Source of the DNA: JANMCE01 sp031410595
Lineage (GTDB): Bacteria; Actinomycetota; Acidimicrobiia; Acidimicrobiales; Ilumatobacteraceae
Direction of reading: 5' to 3'
Assembly: GCA_031410595.1 (NCBI GenBank)
Contig: JANNZM010000144.1
Location: 1-64,000 of the forward strand
Length of the DNA stretch: 64,000 nucleotides
Within the stretch, counting starts at the first letter, position 1; each line of letters starts with the position of its first letter. Shown in pieces: positions 35,361 through 44,040 of the stretch. The position numbers and the translations under genes are program-made. The notes below the pieces were generated by a model. It had not been told where the DNA came from, did no database searches, and saw only the letters and a list, made by a program, of their open reading frames with translations.

Positions 35361-37235
35361 ATGACAGCCAAGCGGGCATTTCTGGTGGCGGCAGTTCTGG
35401 CGGCTCCCCTTTCCGTACTTCTCAGCGTCGGTGCTGGCGGAGCAGCCTCGGCCGCCCCGGCCGGGTTCCACGCCATCACACCCCAGCGGGCGCTCGACAC
35501 CCGCGACAGCGCTCCGATCGATGGTGGGTCGTCACGCTCGGCGCACATCGTCGGGGTCGGTGGCGTACCGGCCTCGGCTACGGCGGTTGCGTTGAACGTC
35601 ACGGTCACCGGTCCCGATGCCACCGGCTTTCTGACCGTTTATCCGGAAGGCGCAGCCCGGCCCGACACATCGAATCTGAACTTCGTTACCAATCAGACGG
35701 TGGCCAACATGGTGACCACCGCGCTCGGCACCGGCGGAAACATTTCGCTGTTCAACGCCTCACTCGGCGCAACAGAGGCAATCGTCGATGTGGCCGGATG
35801 GTACGACAGCGGTTTCCACGCCGTAGCGCCCACCCGGCTCATGGACACCCGCAACAAACTGGGCGGCAGCACGGTCGGTGAAGACCAGACCCAAAACCTG
35901 GCCGTCGCCGGCCTGGCCGGCGTGCCGGCGGGCGCCACGTCGGTCGCGCTCAACGTCACGGTCGTGAACCCGACGCACTCCAGCTTTCTCACGGTCTGGC
36001 CCGCAAACACGCCGCGTCCAACCGCTTCCAATCTCAATTTCGTCGCCGGACAGATCGTGCCGAACATGGTCACGGTCGGCCTGAACGGCGGCGCCATTTC
36101 GGTCTACAACGCGTTCGGTACCACCGACGTCTTAGTCGACCTTGCCGGCTGGTTCGACGGGGCGCTCCACTCGGTCGCTCCTACGCGCATTATGGACACG
36201 CGGGCGAATCAATGCCTGCTCAAGATGGGCCCGGACGAGACTCGTCTGGTTGCCGTCGCCGGCCTCGGAGGCGTACCGGCCAATGCCGGTGCGGTGTCGC
36301 TCAACGTTACCGCCGTCAACCCAACGCAATCGACGTTCCTTACCCTGTGGCCCAGCGGGCAGTCCCGCCCGACCGCCAGCAATTTGAACCCGATCGCCGG
36401 CATCGTGCCCAACATGGTGACCGTCGGGCTGGGCGCCGATGGGCGCGTTGCGCTCTATAACTCAGCTGGTGTGGTCGATGTGCTTATCGACGTGAACGGT
36501 TGGTACGACGGAGCAGGTGCGGTGTCCCCCATTGGCACGTGCGAAACGGTCGGCGCCAAGCCTTCTCTCGATACCAATGGGGCCGAACCAGCGCCCGGTA
36601 ACAACGACACGTTCCGCGCGGCCAAGTACGGCCAGTCGGGCGAAAACGTGTCCGCGCTGCAGCACCGTCTGTACGAACTCGGGTACTGGGTGGCCGACTT
36701 CGACGGCTATTACGGCCAGGTCACCGGCCAAGCCGTGCTCGCCTTCCAGAAGTACATGGGCTTGGCGCGCACCGGCAACCTCGATGAGTGGGGTGCGTTC
36801 CTCCTGTCGATGCAGAGCTACAAGCCCGTCGCCACGTCGAAGTCCGGCGACATCACCGAGGTCGACAAGGGCAAGCAGTTGCTGTTCTTCGTGAAGAACA
36901 GCAAGACCGTCTGGACGCTGAACACCTCCACCGGTTCCGACATTCCGTACACCGAGGTGAACCAGCGTGACGGCGGCACCATAGATGGCGATGCCCACAC
37001 CCCCGAAGGTCGCTTTCGCATCTACCAGGCCTACAGCGACGGTTGGGAGAAGGGTCAGTTGGGCGAGCTGTATCGACCCCGCTACTTCAGCGGTGGTGCA
37101 GCCATCCACGGCGCGCCGAACATCCCTGGCTATCCCGCATCGCACGGCTGCGTCCGAGTGAGCACCACCTTCATGGACTGGGTGTGGGACACCAACCTGC
37201 TGCCCATGGGCTCCAACGTGTGGGTGCATAACTAA
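35361..37235 (+). CDS. Secreted L,D-transpeptidase with three-repeat N-terminus and PG-binding domain
   Basis: A 624-aa exported protein. A signal peptide (about 1-31, ending ASA-AP) is followed by three repeats of roughly 120 aa, each with xxPTRxMDTR, AVALNVTVxxPT, FLTVWP, SNLNFV, PNMVTVGL and VDxAGWYD. A peptidoglycan-binding domain follows (KYGQSGENVSALQHRLYELG, near 415-475), then a YkuD catalytic domain with HGAPNIPGYPASHGCVRVS, which has the active Cys. It would make 3-3 cross-links in the wall. The repeats are common in actinobacterial surface proteins and probably bind the envelope. ATG 35361 starts the signal peptide. Confidence 0.92.
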   Translation: MTAKRAFLVAAVLAAPLSVLLSVGAGGAASAAPAGFHAITPQRALDTRDSAPIDGGSSRSAHIVGVGGVPASATAVALNVTVTGPDATGFLTVYPEGAARPDTSNLNFVTNQTVANMVTTALGTGGNISLFNASLGATEAIVDVAGWYDSGFHAVAPTRLMDTRNKLGGSTVGEDQTQNLAVAGLAGVPAGATSVALNVTVVNPTHSSFLTVWPANTPRPTASNLNFVAGQIVPNMVTVGLNGGAISVYNAFGTTDVLVDLAGWFDGALHSVAPTRIMDTRANQCLLKMGPDETRLVAVAGLGGVPANAGAVSLNVTAVNPTQSTFLTLWPSGQSRPTASNLNPIAGIVPNMVTVGLGADGRVALYNSAGVVDVLIDVNGWYDGAGAVSPIGTCETVGAKPSLDTNGAEPAPGNNDTFRAAKYGQSGENVSALQHRLYELGYWVADFDGYYGQVTGQAVLAFQKYMGLARTGNLDEWGAFLLSMQSYKPVATSKSGDITEVDKGKQLLFFVKNSKTVWTLNTSTGSDIPYTEVNQRDGGTIDGDAHTPEGRFRIYQAYSDGWEKGQLGELYRPRYFSGGAAIHGAPNIPGYPASHGCVRVSTTFMDWVWDTNLLPMGSNVWVHN

Positions 37236-37243
37236 CCCCGAGG

Positions 37244-37249
37244 TAGCGT
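37244..37249 (+). promoter_or_regulatory. -10 hexamer TAGCGT, leaderless quinone-reductase gene
   Basis: TAGCGT sits six bases before ATG 37256, just after the transpeptidase stop. There is no Shine-Dalgarno. Confidence 0.45.
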
Positions 37250-37255
37250 GGTCTG

Positions 37256-37846
37256 ATGCGAGCACTCGTCATTCACGCCCATCCCGTGGATGACGGTTAC
37301 TCAGCGGCGCTGTTTTCTACCGCGGTGTCGGCTCTGCAACGTGCCGGCCACGAGGTGCGATCGCACCAGTTGTACCAGGAGGGCTTTGCTGCCGCTATGA
37401 GCCCCGCCGAGCACCACGCCTACCACACCGACCGGCCGATCATCTCCGACGAAATTCAGCATCACGTTGACGACCTACAGTGGGCAGACGTGCTGGTGTT
37501 CGTCTACCCAACATGGTGGGCGGGGCTGCCTGCCGTGCTGAAAGGTTGGCTCGAACGGGTGATGGTGCCCGGCGTCGCTTTCGCGTTCGATGAGAAGTCG
37601 GGCAAGGTGAAGCCGAACCTGCGCAACATCCAACATCTGGTGGGCATCACCACATACGGTTCGGCACATTGGTCGAACTGGCTCACCGGTGATGGCGGTC
37701 GTCGCACGACCATGCGAGCGTTACGCATGCTGTGTCCGCTGCGCGCCCGCCGCCACTGGTTCGGCCTCTACAAGATGGATACCTGCACCGACAACGACCG
37801 GGCCGCGTTCTTGGAACGCGTGGCTGCCGGGGTCCGCGCCCTGTGA
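37256..37846 (+). CDS. Flavodoxin-fold NAD(P)H:quinone reductase-like protein (copy 1)
   Basis: A 196-aa flavoprotein of the NQO1/KefF/MdaB fold. MRALVIHAHPVDDGYSAALF binds FMN/FAD phosphate, and YPTWWAGLPAVLKGWLERV is the diagnostic dimer/flavin motif. TTYGSAHWSN replaces the usual TTGG. It likely reduces quinones or nitro compounds by two electrons, perhaps to limit redox stress. Its stop overlaps the start of a paralogue as GTGA, so the two are made together. Confidence 0.87.
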   Translation: MRALVIHAHPVDDGYSAALFSTAVSALQRAGHEVRSHQLYQEGFAAAMSPAEHHAYHTDRPIISDEIQHHVDDLQWADVLVFVYPTWWAGLPAVLKGWLERVMVPGVAFAFDEKSGKVKPNLRNIQHLVGITTYGSAHWSNWLTGDGGRRTTMRALRMLCPLRARRHWFGLYKMDTCTDNDRAAFLERVAAGVRAL

Positions 37847-38427
37847 GAGTGCTGGTCGTGTACACCCACCCGTCGCCATCGAGCTATACGGCGTCAGTGT
37901 TGACTCGGGTACTCGCCGGTCTCGACGCGGCCGGCCATGACGTAGACCTGCTCGATCTCTACGCCATTGGATTCGACCCGATGCTGTGCGCTGAGGAGCG
38001 CTTTCGGTCCGGCGACGATCCGGCGACATCGCCGATGGTGCAGTCACACATCGCACTGGTACGGGCCGCAACGGCTGTCGTATTCGTGCACCCAACCTGG
38101 TGGTCGGGTCCGCCTGCCATGCTCAAGGGTTGGATCGATCGCGTCTTCGTAGCCGACGTGGTCTATGCGGTTGGCCCGTCAGGTCGTATGCGGTCGGGGT
38201 TACGTCACATTCGCTACCTCGTGGTGGTCACCTCCCACGGTTCGGCCAAGCACGTCAACATGATCGAAGGCGAGTCAGGCAAGCTCCTGTTCGGCCGCTC
38301 GATCCGCCGCTTGATCAGCCTCCGCGGCCGCTTCCGATGGATCGCCCTCTACAACATCGACCGCTCCACCCCCGCTCAACGCCAAGCCCACCTCGCCCAC
38401 GTCGAAGCCACCATGACCCGTCTCTAA
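37843..38427 (+). CDS. Flavodoxin-fold NAD(P)H:quinone reductase-like protein (copy 2)
   Basis: A 194-aa paralogue of the preceding gene. VRVLVVYTHPSPSSYTASVL, HPTWWSGPPAMLKGWIDRV and VVVTSHGSAKHVN align with the first copy. It is diverged enough (different second half of the loop, different C-terminus) to suggest a heterodimer or different substrates. GTG 37843 is set by the GTGA overlap. The next 230 bases to vapC hold no gene I can support. Confidence 0.85.
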   Translation: MRVLVVYTHPSPSSYTASVLTRVLAGLDAAGHDVDLLDLYAIGFDPMLCAEERFRSGDDPATSPMVQSHIALVRAATAVVFVHPTWWSGPPAMLKGWIDRVFVADVVYAVGPSGRMRSGLRHIRYLVVVTSHGSAKHVNMIEGESGKLLFGRSIRRLISLRGRFRWIALYNIDRSTPAQRQAHLAHVEATMTRL

Positions 38428-38654
38428 CCTGTCGCTTCGATACGGCTTATTCGGCCTGCGGGGAATCAGTTCTCAGCAGCGTTGCCGGGCGTTTTCGCTT
38501 GACGTCCCGACGACGACCCCAAACCAGAACCAAGCCATGGTCGTTTGACTTCAGTGTCAGACAAGCGGTATCCGCGGCTCAAAAGCCCGGGTTGCGAATG
38601 CCGGTTCCATCGCTGGTTGGTTTCGCGCCGACCGAGCGCTTCGGGGCGCGATCG

Positions 38655-39095
38655 TCACGATGTGCGGGCTGGGCGGGCGAGGCCTTCGGGCAGGAGCGTG
38701 AAACCGGTGCTGTGTTTTGGGCGAACAAGGTAGAAATCGCGTCCGTTCATGCTGGCGAGATCTGTGATGTCCATCCGCTCAGCGATCGCAACAATCGCCG
38801 AGTCGGCAAGCCCCAAGGGTCGATCAACGTAGGTTTCGACAAGCTCACGAACGCGGACCCAGTCATCTTTGGTGAGATCAACAATCGTGATCGGGCCGGC
38901 TGTCACCAGGCGGACGTACGCTTCCTCAGCGGCGGCGCCGAGCTTGAAACGGATCAGGCGGGCCGCTTCGCCGACCACGACCGCCGGCGTCACCAACTCG
39001 CGTTTCCGGTCGCGCAGCAGCGCAGCCCATGCCTTGTCAGTCGGGCAATCAACATCGGCGGCGTCGAGCCAGACGTTCGAATCAACAAGCAACAT
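38655..39095 (-). CDS. vapC: PIN-domain toxin (VapC-like)
   Basis: A 146-aa PIN ribonuclease. Acidic residues fit the Mg2+ site: D5 (LLVDSNVWL), E43 (VVVGEAARL), D98 (GLADSAIVAIAE) and D120 (NGRDFYLV). VapC toxins cut tRNA or rRNA loops. ATG 39095 lies 16 bases after the antitoxin gene. The product is slightly long for VapC, with a Pro-rich tail. Confidence 0.88.
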   Translation of the reverse strand: MLLVDSNVWLDAADVDCPTDKAWAALLRDRKRELVTPAVVVGEAARLIRFKLGAAAEEAYVRLVTAGPITIVDLTKDDWVRVRELVETYVDRPLGLADSAIVAIAERMDITDLASMNGRDFYLVRPKHSTGFTLLPEGLARPARTS

Positions 39096-39111
39096 CAGGG
39101 CAGGGCCGGGT

Positions 39112-39375
39112 TCAGGCCGGGCGAGCGAGTTGCGCTGCGGAAAGTTCGTCGCGTAGTTCGTGAATCGTGCGCGGCTGATGATCGCCAGACGCGCCGCAAC
39201 CAAGGAACGCTTCCAACAGATCGGCATCTTCATCGGGAACGTCCCGCAACACTGGGAGGTCCGGCGAAGCTTCCATCAGGTCGGCAGCGACTTCATCAAC
39301 GCTCGCGCCGCGCTCGATCGCCAGCAGGCGCAGCCGTTCAGCGAGCCGATCATGAACAGTGAGGACCATCGACAT
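39112..39375 (-). CDS. vapB: VapB-like antitoxin
   Basis: An 87-aa protein. MSMVLTVHDRLAERLRLLAI and GASVDEVAADLMEA form a ribbon-helix-helix-like N-terminus that would bind the operator. The C-terminus RTIHELRDELSAAQLARPA would wrap the toxin. ATG 39375 is favoured over 39369 because TACACT lies seven bases before it, giving a leaderless mRNA. It pairs with the PIN gene directly downstream. Confidence 0.8.
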   Translation of the reverse strand: MSMVLTVHDRLAERLRLLAIERGASVDEVAADLMEASPDLPVLRDVPDEDADLLEAFLGCGASGDHQPRTIHELRDELSAAQLARPA

Positions 39376-39382
39376 ATCTTCA

Positions 39383-39388
39383 AGTGTA
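39383..39388 (-). promoter_or_regulatory. -10 hexamer TACACT, leaderless vapB
   Basis: TACACT on the minus strand is seven bases before ATG 39375. No -35 is evident. Confidence 0.45.
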
Positions 39389-39459
39389 GAACCCGCACGC
39401 ACCATTTGGACAGGAATAGAAACCGACCTGCTGGAACCTTTGAGTACCGCTCCAGTGTT

Positions 39460-40221
39460 CTACCTCCGCACCAGCGAACTGACGGGTAGTTGGCGGGCGA
39501 AGACGATTTGGAGTTCGAGGACGCCTTTGTTCTCCACTGTCACAATGGCCGGGATGGTCGGCGGCTCGATGGCATAGTCGGCCATCAGGATGTCGGTCTT
39601 GCCTGCCACATCGATTCGGTCACCGCTCCAACGGGCCTCCAGGTCGAGCGCAATTTCCTTGGTGACGCCGTGCAGGGTGAGCATGCCGGTGGCCTTCACC
39701 GGTAGCTCGGCACCGATCTTCGGGGCTCCGCCAAGAACGATGGGAGCCGACAGAACGAAGGTTGCCTTGGGGAACTTCGTGCTCTCAATTCCTCTGACCT
39801 TGATCTGCGAATCCCTCCTGGCCTCGTCACTCTTGAGCGCGGTCATGTCGGCCTCGAAGTTCGCTTCGGAGATAGTTGCGCCTGCAACGACAATGCTGCC
39901 GGTGACGCCTGCGGTACGGCCGACGGCGGTCTTCTTGACAGCACCGGCCGCGAAGACTTCATCCACCCGGTACCCGACGAACGTGTCGGCTCCGGTCGCA
40001 ACTTTCCAAGCGCCATCAGCACTGGTGCCGCCGGGAGCGATGGCGGTCGATCCGGTTGCGCCGGCCGCTGGCGAGGTTGCGCCGGACGAGCCGGGTTGGA
40101 CAACAGTGGTGAGCGCCGGAAGGGCCGCCTCCTTCACGTTGTCCGAACGCAGGAAGAACCATGCGAGCACCCCGCCGATGATCACGAGCGGAATGAGGAC
40201 GGCGAGCACGACACGACGCAT
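39460..40221 (-). CDS. YceI-family lipid-binding protein, membrane-anchored
   Basis: A 253-aa protein. An N-terminal membrane helix (VVLAVLIPLVIIGGVLAWFF, residues 4-23) is followed by an Ala/Ser/Gly/Thr linker, then a YceI lipocalin-like barrel (about 70-250) with FVGYRVDEVF, FEADMTALKSDEARRD, ATFVLSAPI and GMLTLHGVTKEIALDLEARW. YceI proteins bind isoprenoids or other amphiphiles in the envelope. ATG 40221 has TACGCT six bases upstream. It is monocistronic. Confidence 0.9.
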   Translation of the reverse strand: MRRVVLAVLIPLVIIGGVLAWFFLRSDNVKEAALPALTTVVQPGSSGATSPAAGATGSTAIAPGGTSADGAWKVATGADTFVGYRVDEVFAAGAVKKTAVGRTAGVTGSIVVAGATISEANFEADMTALKSDEARRDSQIKVRGIESTKFPKATFVLSAPIVLGGAPKIGAELPVKATGMLTLHGVTKEIALDLEARWSGDRIDVAGKTDILMADYAIEPPTIPAIVTVENKGVLELQIVFARQLPVSSLVRR

Positions 40222-40227
40222 CCCGCC

Positions 40228-40233
40228 AGCGTA
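40228..40233 (-). promoter_or_regulatory. -10 hexamer TACGCT, leaderless YceI gene
   Basis: TACGCT on the minus strand lies six bases before ATG 40221, and there is no Shine-Dalgarno. Confidence 0.45.
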
Positions 40234-40265
40234 GGCCGCGACCTCACCGCTACGAGTCGGCTCCC

Positions 40266-40392
40266 GTCGCACCCGTTCGGGACCGCAGCCGCCCGGTCCG
40301 CGGAACTACCGGTCGAGCCTCCGCACGAGGAGGCTCCGGTCGCACCCGTTCGGGACCGCAGCGGCCTCGTCCGCGGAACTACCGGTCGAGCC
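40266..40392. repeat. 54-bp direct repeat including psuG 3' end
   Basis: Two 54-bp copies, 40266-40319 and 40339-40392 (spacing 73), start GTCGCACCCGTTCGGGACCG and end CTACCGGTCGAGCC, with about three mismatches. The second contains the last codons and stop of psuG, so the downstream copy looks like a duplicated gene tail. Each contains the palindromic CCGCGG. Confidence 0.75.
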
Positions 40393-41290
40393 GGGCGATC
40401 GCCACGGCGACCTGGGCGGCTATCGATGCGTTGTTCTCGGCCAGGGCGAGGTTGGCGGGGATGCTCCGTCCGGCGGTGGCATCGCCGATGCGACCAAGCA
40501 CAAACGGAGTGATAGCAGCACCCGTGATGCCAGCCGCATCGCAGTCAGCCAGGGCGCTCTGCAACACCACATCGAGTCCGACTGGATCGATTTCGTCGGC
40601 CTCGGGAATCGGTGCGGTGAGCAACACACCGACCTCGGGGCGGCTTCGGTTGGCGAAGACCTCGGCAACCTCATCGGCCGACGCCACCCGGTGCGGCACG
40701 GGCAGGCCCGACGAGCGGCTATAAAACGCCGGAAACCAGTCGTGCTGCCAGCCGAGGACGGGCACGCCATAGGTCTCGAGGTACTCCAACGTGCGGGCCA
40801 GATCGAGAAAGGCCTTGGCTCCTGCGCACACGGTAACCACCGGGTGGTTGGCCAGTGCGTCGAGATCGGCGGAGATGTCTCCCGTGAGTTCTGCGCCGCG
40901 GTGGACACCTCCGATGCCACCGGTTGCGAACACCTTGACGCCCGCCTGGTGCGCCAGCATGACGGAGGCCGACACCGTCGTTGCGCCGAACTCCCAACGC
41001 TGCGCGACGGAAACGGCAACATCCCGTTCGGCGACCTTGCGACCGGCACCGAGGATGCGTTCATGTTCGTGCTCGTCAATGCCGACACGGGCAACGCCAT
41101 CGAGAACCGCGGTCACTGCGGGCACCGCTCCCTGCGCCCGCACCGCTGCGATGCAGCGGCGAAGTGCTTCTCCATTCGCCGGATTCGGCAGTCCGAGGTT
41201 GGAAAAGATCGTCGATTCCATCGCCACGATCGGCGTGTTGTCGGCCAGGGCCTGGGTCACTTCGGGTGAGCAGCGGATGATCTGTGGCAC
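40379..41290 (-). CDS. psuG: Pseudouridine-5'-phosphate glycosidase
   Basis: A 303-aa enzyme that splits pseudouridine 5'-phosphate to uracil and ribose 5-phosphate. Family marks are VAMESTIFSNLGLPNPANGE, GAVPAVTAVLDG, TTVSASVMLAHQAGVKVFATGGIGGVHRG (in parts), DISADLDALA, VCAGAKAFLDL and GWQHDWFPAFYSRSSG, plus the catalytic Lys in the AGAK segment. The start is GTG 41290. It lies nine bases after the kinase gene, so the pathway pseudouridine to uracil is complete in this operon. Confidence 0.95.
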   Translation of the reverse strand: MPQIIRCSPEVTQALADNTPIVAMESTIFSNLGLPNPANGEALRRCIAAVRAQGAVPAVTAVLDGVARVGIDEHEHERILGAGRKVAERDVAVSVAQRWEFGATTVSASVMLAHQAGVKVFATGGIGGVHRGAELTGDISADLDALANHPVVTVCAGAKAFLDLARTLEYLETYGVPVLGWQHDWFPAFYSRSSGLPVPHRVASADEVAEVFANRSRPEVGVLLTAPIPEADEIDPVGLDVVLQSALADCDAAGITGAAITPFVLGRIGDATAGRSIPANLALAENNASIAAQVAVAIARLDR

Positions 41291-41299
41291 GCAGAGGTT

Positions 41300-42148
41300 C
41301 TACAGGCTGGCGCCGGGGACCATCAATACGCGGGCGGCCAACCTGTTTCCCGCGACCACGGCCTCGTGAGCGGCCACGCCATTGCTGAAGGCCTGGAGGA
41401 ATCCGGCGGCAAACGCATCGCCCGCCCCGGTGGCGTCGAGCACCTTTCCAACCGGTAGCACCGGAATTCGCACGATCGCTCCGGCTGAATCGATGACCTC
41501 AACGGGGCCCGGGCCGTGCTTCACCACCAGCAGACCGGGGCCCTTCCAACGATGCTGGAGACCAAGAAGAGCCGCTTCCTCCTCATTGGCGAACACGATC
41601 TGGGGAGCGACGCCGTCGAGCCAGGTGAGGAAACGGCCGACGCCGTACGCCTTCAGCATTGCGGTGGACGAACAGTCGACACTCGTGCGCACCCCCAACT
41701 TCTTGGCCAGGGCGAACGCTGTCGTCGCCGTGGACGCCAACGGTTCTTCAACCAGGCAGTACGCCGGTACGTGCAACCACCTTGCGTCTTCCAGCATGCG
41801 AGGGGTAAGTGGATCGACCCGTGATGCCGAGCCTCGATCGGTCAGAAAGCTGCGCTCGCCGTCGGCCGAGACGATGACCACGATCGAGCCGGTGCGACCG
41901 CGCCGATGCGCTGCCATGGTGACCCCAAGGTCCGACATCTCGTCCACGAATCGGTCACCGAGTGCATCGATACCGATCGAACCCACGAAACACGACTCCG
42001 CATCGAGAGCGGCCAGAAACGCGGCAACGTTGGCGGCACTTCCGCCGCGGCGACGGGTGATGGTGGCTGGCGTGTCGGTGCCCGGTGCGATGGGCGATTG
42101 CAGCCAGACGACGACGTCTTCAACGAGGTCGCCGAGACAGACGATCAT
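41300..42148 (-). CDS. psuK: PfkB-family kinase, probable pseudouridine kinase
   Basis: A 282-aa ribokinase-fold kinase. GGSAANVAAFLAALD is PfkB signature 1, and DATGAGDAFAAGFLQAF is signature 2 with the catalytic Asp. The N-terminus MIVCLGDLVEDVVV is typical of sugar and nucleoside kinases. Next to psuG it most likely phosphorylates pseudouridine. Sequence alone would also allow another nucleoside or sugar. It overlaps the RNA methyltransferase stop by four bases. Confidence 0.85.
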   Translation of the reverse strand: MIVCLGDLVEDVVVWLQSPIAPGTDTPATITRRRGGSAANVAAFLAALDAESCFVGSIGIDALGDRFVDEMSDLGVTMAAHRRGRTGSIVVIVSADGERSFLTDRGSASRVDPLTPRMLEDARWLHVPAYCLVEEPLASTATTAFALAKKLGVRTSVDCSSTAMLKAYGVGRFLTWLDGVAPQIVFANEEEAALLGLQHRWKGPGLLVVKHGPGPVEVIDSAGAIVRIPVLPVGKVLDATGAGDAFAAGFLQAFSNGVAAHEAVVAGNRLAARVLMVPGASL

Positions 42149-43311
42149 TGCTTGTCGAACCGGGCGACCACCTCGACGTGAGGCGTGTGGGGGAACAAGT
42201 CGATCATCGTCGCGTTGCTCAATGTGTAGCCACGTGCCGCCAACAGTTTGGTGTCCCGCGCCATGGCCACGGGGTCACAGCTCACCAGCACCAAGCGCTC
42301 GGCGTTGCATCTCACCAGCACGTCGACAGCAGCGGACCCAAGCCCGCGTCGCGACGGATCGGCAATAACAACGTCGGCCGGTTGTGGCTGCCACCGCTCG
42401 ATCGAAGAGCAGACGGTTGTGGCATCACGATCCGCAAGGTTGGCGCGGGCATCCAGGCTGGAGGACGGGCTCTCCTCTATGGAAATAACGCTCGCCTCAG
42501 CACCCAACGCCGACGCAAACAAACCGACGCCGCCGTAGGCATCGATGAATGTCTTGCCGACCAACGACCCCGCCGCTTCTGCCACTGCGTCGACCAGCGC
42601 AGCAGCTCCATCGGTTCGGGTCTGGAAGAACGAGGTGGAGGTGATCTGAAAGGTGCGGCCAGCGACGACCTCGTGCACAATTGCTTTCGGCCCGCTGGCC
42701 ACGCCAGTTGGCAGGAAGCCATCTCGGAAGATCGGCCGAGGATCGATCAGTACCGTCCGCTCGCCCGACGCCACACCAACCCGCAGGGAGACTTCGTCAG
42801 CCTTCGGAAAGCGACCCTCACTGATGATTTCCTGCAGCAGCGGATGGGCCACCATGCAGTCGTCGATCACAACGGTGTCGTGCGACCGAGCCTTGCGAAA
42901 GGCCAGCCGATCACCCGTGACCACCATGCGCAACGAGGTGCGGAACCCCTCCGATGGCAACCTCGGGCCCATGTCCACCACCGGCTGGGCCACTCCGCCC
43001 GTGCGCCGCAACGCGTCAAGGACGATCTGGTGCTTCATTTCGCGCTGGCCCTCCACCGAACTGTGCATCCACCCACAACCACCGCAACCTGCCCGGGCGT
43101 GCGCACATGGCAACGACGTGCGATGAGGTGATGCTTCGACCACCTCCACCACGTCGGCGCGGGCGAAGTCCTTCTTCTGCTCGATGATCTTGGCTCGAAC
43201 CTGCTCGCCCGGCAGGCCGCCCCGCACGAAAACGACCCGGCCGGAAGGCTCCCGGGCGATGGCGTCGCCGCCGGCAACAACGCCGGTCAGGGTGAAATCA
43301 ACGGTGGTCAC
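42145..43311 (-). CDS. TrmA/RlmD-type RNA uridine-5-methyltransferase
   Basis: A 388-aa enzyme that methylates U to m5U with SAM. It has a TRAM domain at the N-terminus (VTTVDFTLTGVVAGGDAI), a Fe-S cysteine group (CAHARAGCGGCGW), the SAM fold with FQTRTDGAAALVDAV and FIDAYGGVGLFASALG, and VLVSCDPVAMARD with the catalytic Cys. GTG 43311 is chosen because the upstream extension has no TRAM sequence; TACGCT lies eight bases before it. It leads the psuK-psuG operon, which links RNA modification with modified-nucleoside salvage. Confidence 0.88.
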   Translation of the reverse strand: MTTVDFTLTGVVAGGDAIAREPSGRVVFVRGGLPGEQVRAKIIEQKKDFARADVVEVVEASPHRTSLPCAHARAGCGGCGWMHSSVEGQREMKHQIVLDALRRTGGVAQPVVDMGPRLPSEGFRTSLRMVVTGDRLAFRKARSHDTVVIDDCMVAHPLLQEIISEGRFPKADEVSLRVGVASGERTVLIDPRPIFRDGFLPTGVASGPKAIVHEVVAGRTFQITSTSFFQTRTDGAAALVDAVAEAAGSLVGKTFIDAYGGVGLFASALGAEASVISIEESPSSSLDARANLADRDATTVCSSIERWQPQPADVVIADPSRRGLGSAAVDVLVRCNAERLVLVSCDPVAMARDTKLLAARGYTLSNATMIDLFPHTPHVEVVARFDKQ

Positions 43312-43319
43312 GGGCCGAG

Positions 43320-43340
43320 AGCGTACCGGTCGGGTACCGT
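43320..43340. promoter_or_regulatory. Divergent -10 hexamers for the RNA methyltransferase and rpe
   Basis: Minus-strand TACGCT (43320-43325) is eight bases from GTG 43311. Plus-strand TACCGT (43335-43340) is seven bases from ATG 43348. Both genes may be leaderless from a 36-bp gap. Confidence 0.35.
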
Positions 43341-43347
43341 CATTCCC

Positions 43348-44040
43348 ATGTCTGCCGCGCCCGCCGCCCCTGCTCGACCCATTCACCTGGCCCCGTCGGT
43401 TCTACCGGCCGATTGGGCCCGCATGGGTGACGAAGTGGCCGCACTGGAGGAGGCCGGGGCCGATCGCATCCAATGGGACGTTATGGACGGCCAGTTCGTT
43501 CCCAATCTGTCGTTTGGGCCCGACCTGATCGCCGCCTGCCGCAAGCACGCCAAGTTGCCGTTTGAGGCGCACCTCATGGTGTTTACTCCGGATGAGTTGG
43601 CGTCCCGTTACGTTGACGCCGGTTGCGAGCGGCTCATCGTGCATGCAGAAGCATGCCAACATCTGCATCGCACGCTTGGCAACATTCGCTCGCTCGGCAT
43701 CAAGGCCGCGGTCGCCCTCAATCCGGCCACGCCCGCCGCGGCCGTGGCCCATGTGCTCGACCTGGTTGATCTGGTGCTGGTGATGACGGTGAACCCCGGT
43801 TTCGGCGGACAGGCTTATATCTCGACCATGGCGCCCAAGATCGCCGAGGTAAGGGCCATGGCCGACGCCAGCGGCTACGACATCGATGTCGAGGTCGATG
43901 GCGGTATCAGCGCCGACACCATCGCGCATGCCACTGCGGCAGGCGCCAATGTGTTCGTGGCGGGTAGCGCTCTGTACCGTGACCCGCTCGGTCTGACCCA
44001 CGCCATGACGACGTTGCGGGACGCGGCCGGGCGCCCATGA
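43348..44040 (+). CDS. rpe: Ribulose-phosphate 3-epimerase
   Basis: A 230-aa TIM-barrel epimerase of the pentose phosphate pathway. It has HLAPSVLPADWARMG, WDVMDGQFVPNLSFGP (metal-binding His/Asp set), FEAHLMV, VALNPATPAAAV, VLVMTVNPGFGGQAYI and EVDGGISADT. It overlaps the helicase-nuclease gene by ATGA. Confidence 0.96.
   Translation: MSAAPAAPARPIHLAPSVLPADWARMGDEVAALEEAGADRIQWDVMDGQFVPNLSFGPDLIAACRKHAKLPFEAHLMVFTPDELASRYVDAGCERLIVHAEACQHLHRTLGNIRSLGIKAAVALNPATPAAAVAHVLDLVDLVLVMTVNPGFGGQAYISTMAPKIAEVRAMADASGYDIDVEVDGGISADTIAHATAAGANVFVAGSALYRDPLGLTHAMTTLRDAAGRP

Noticed and set aside
38428..38654. Open frames in the gap after the second quinone reductase
   Set aside because: The translations have no domain signal, no start-proximal promoter hexamer and no Shine-Dalgarno; I treat it as non-coding.
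38100..39362. 420-codon plus-strand frame across the quinone reductase end and VapBC
   Set aside because: It is out of frame with the reductase and antisense to vapC/vapB, which have strong motif support.
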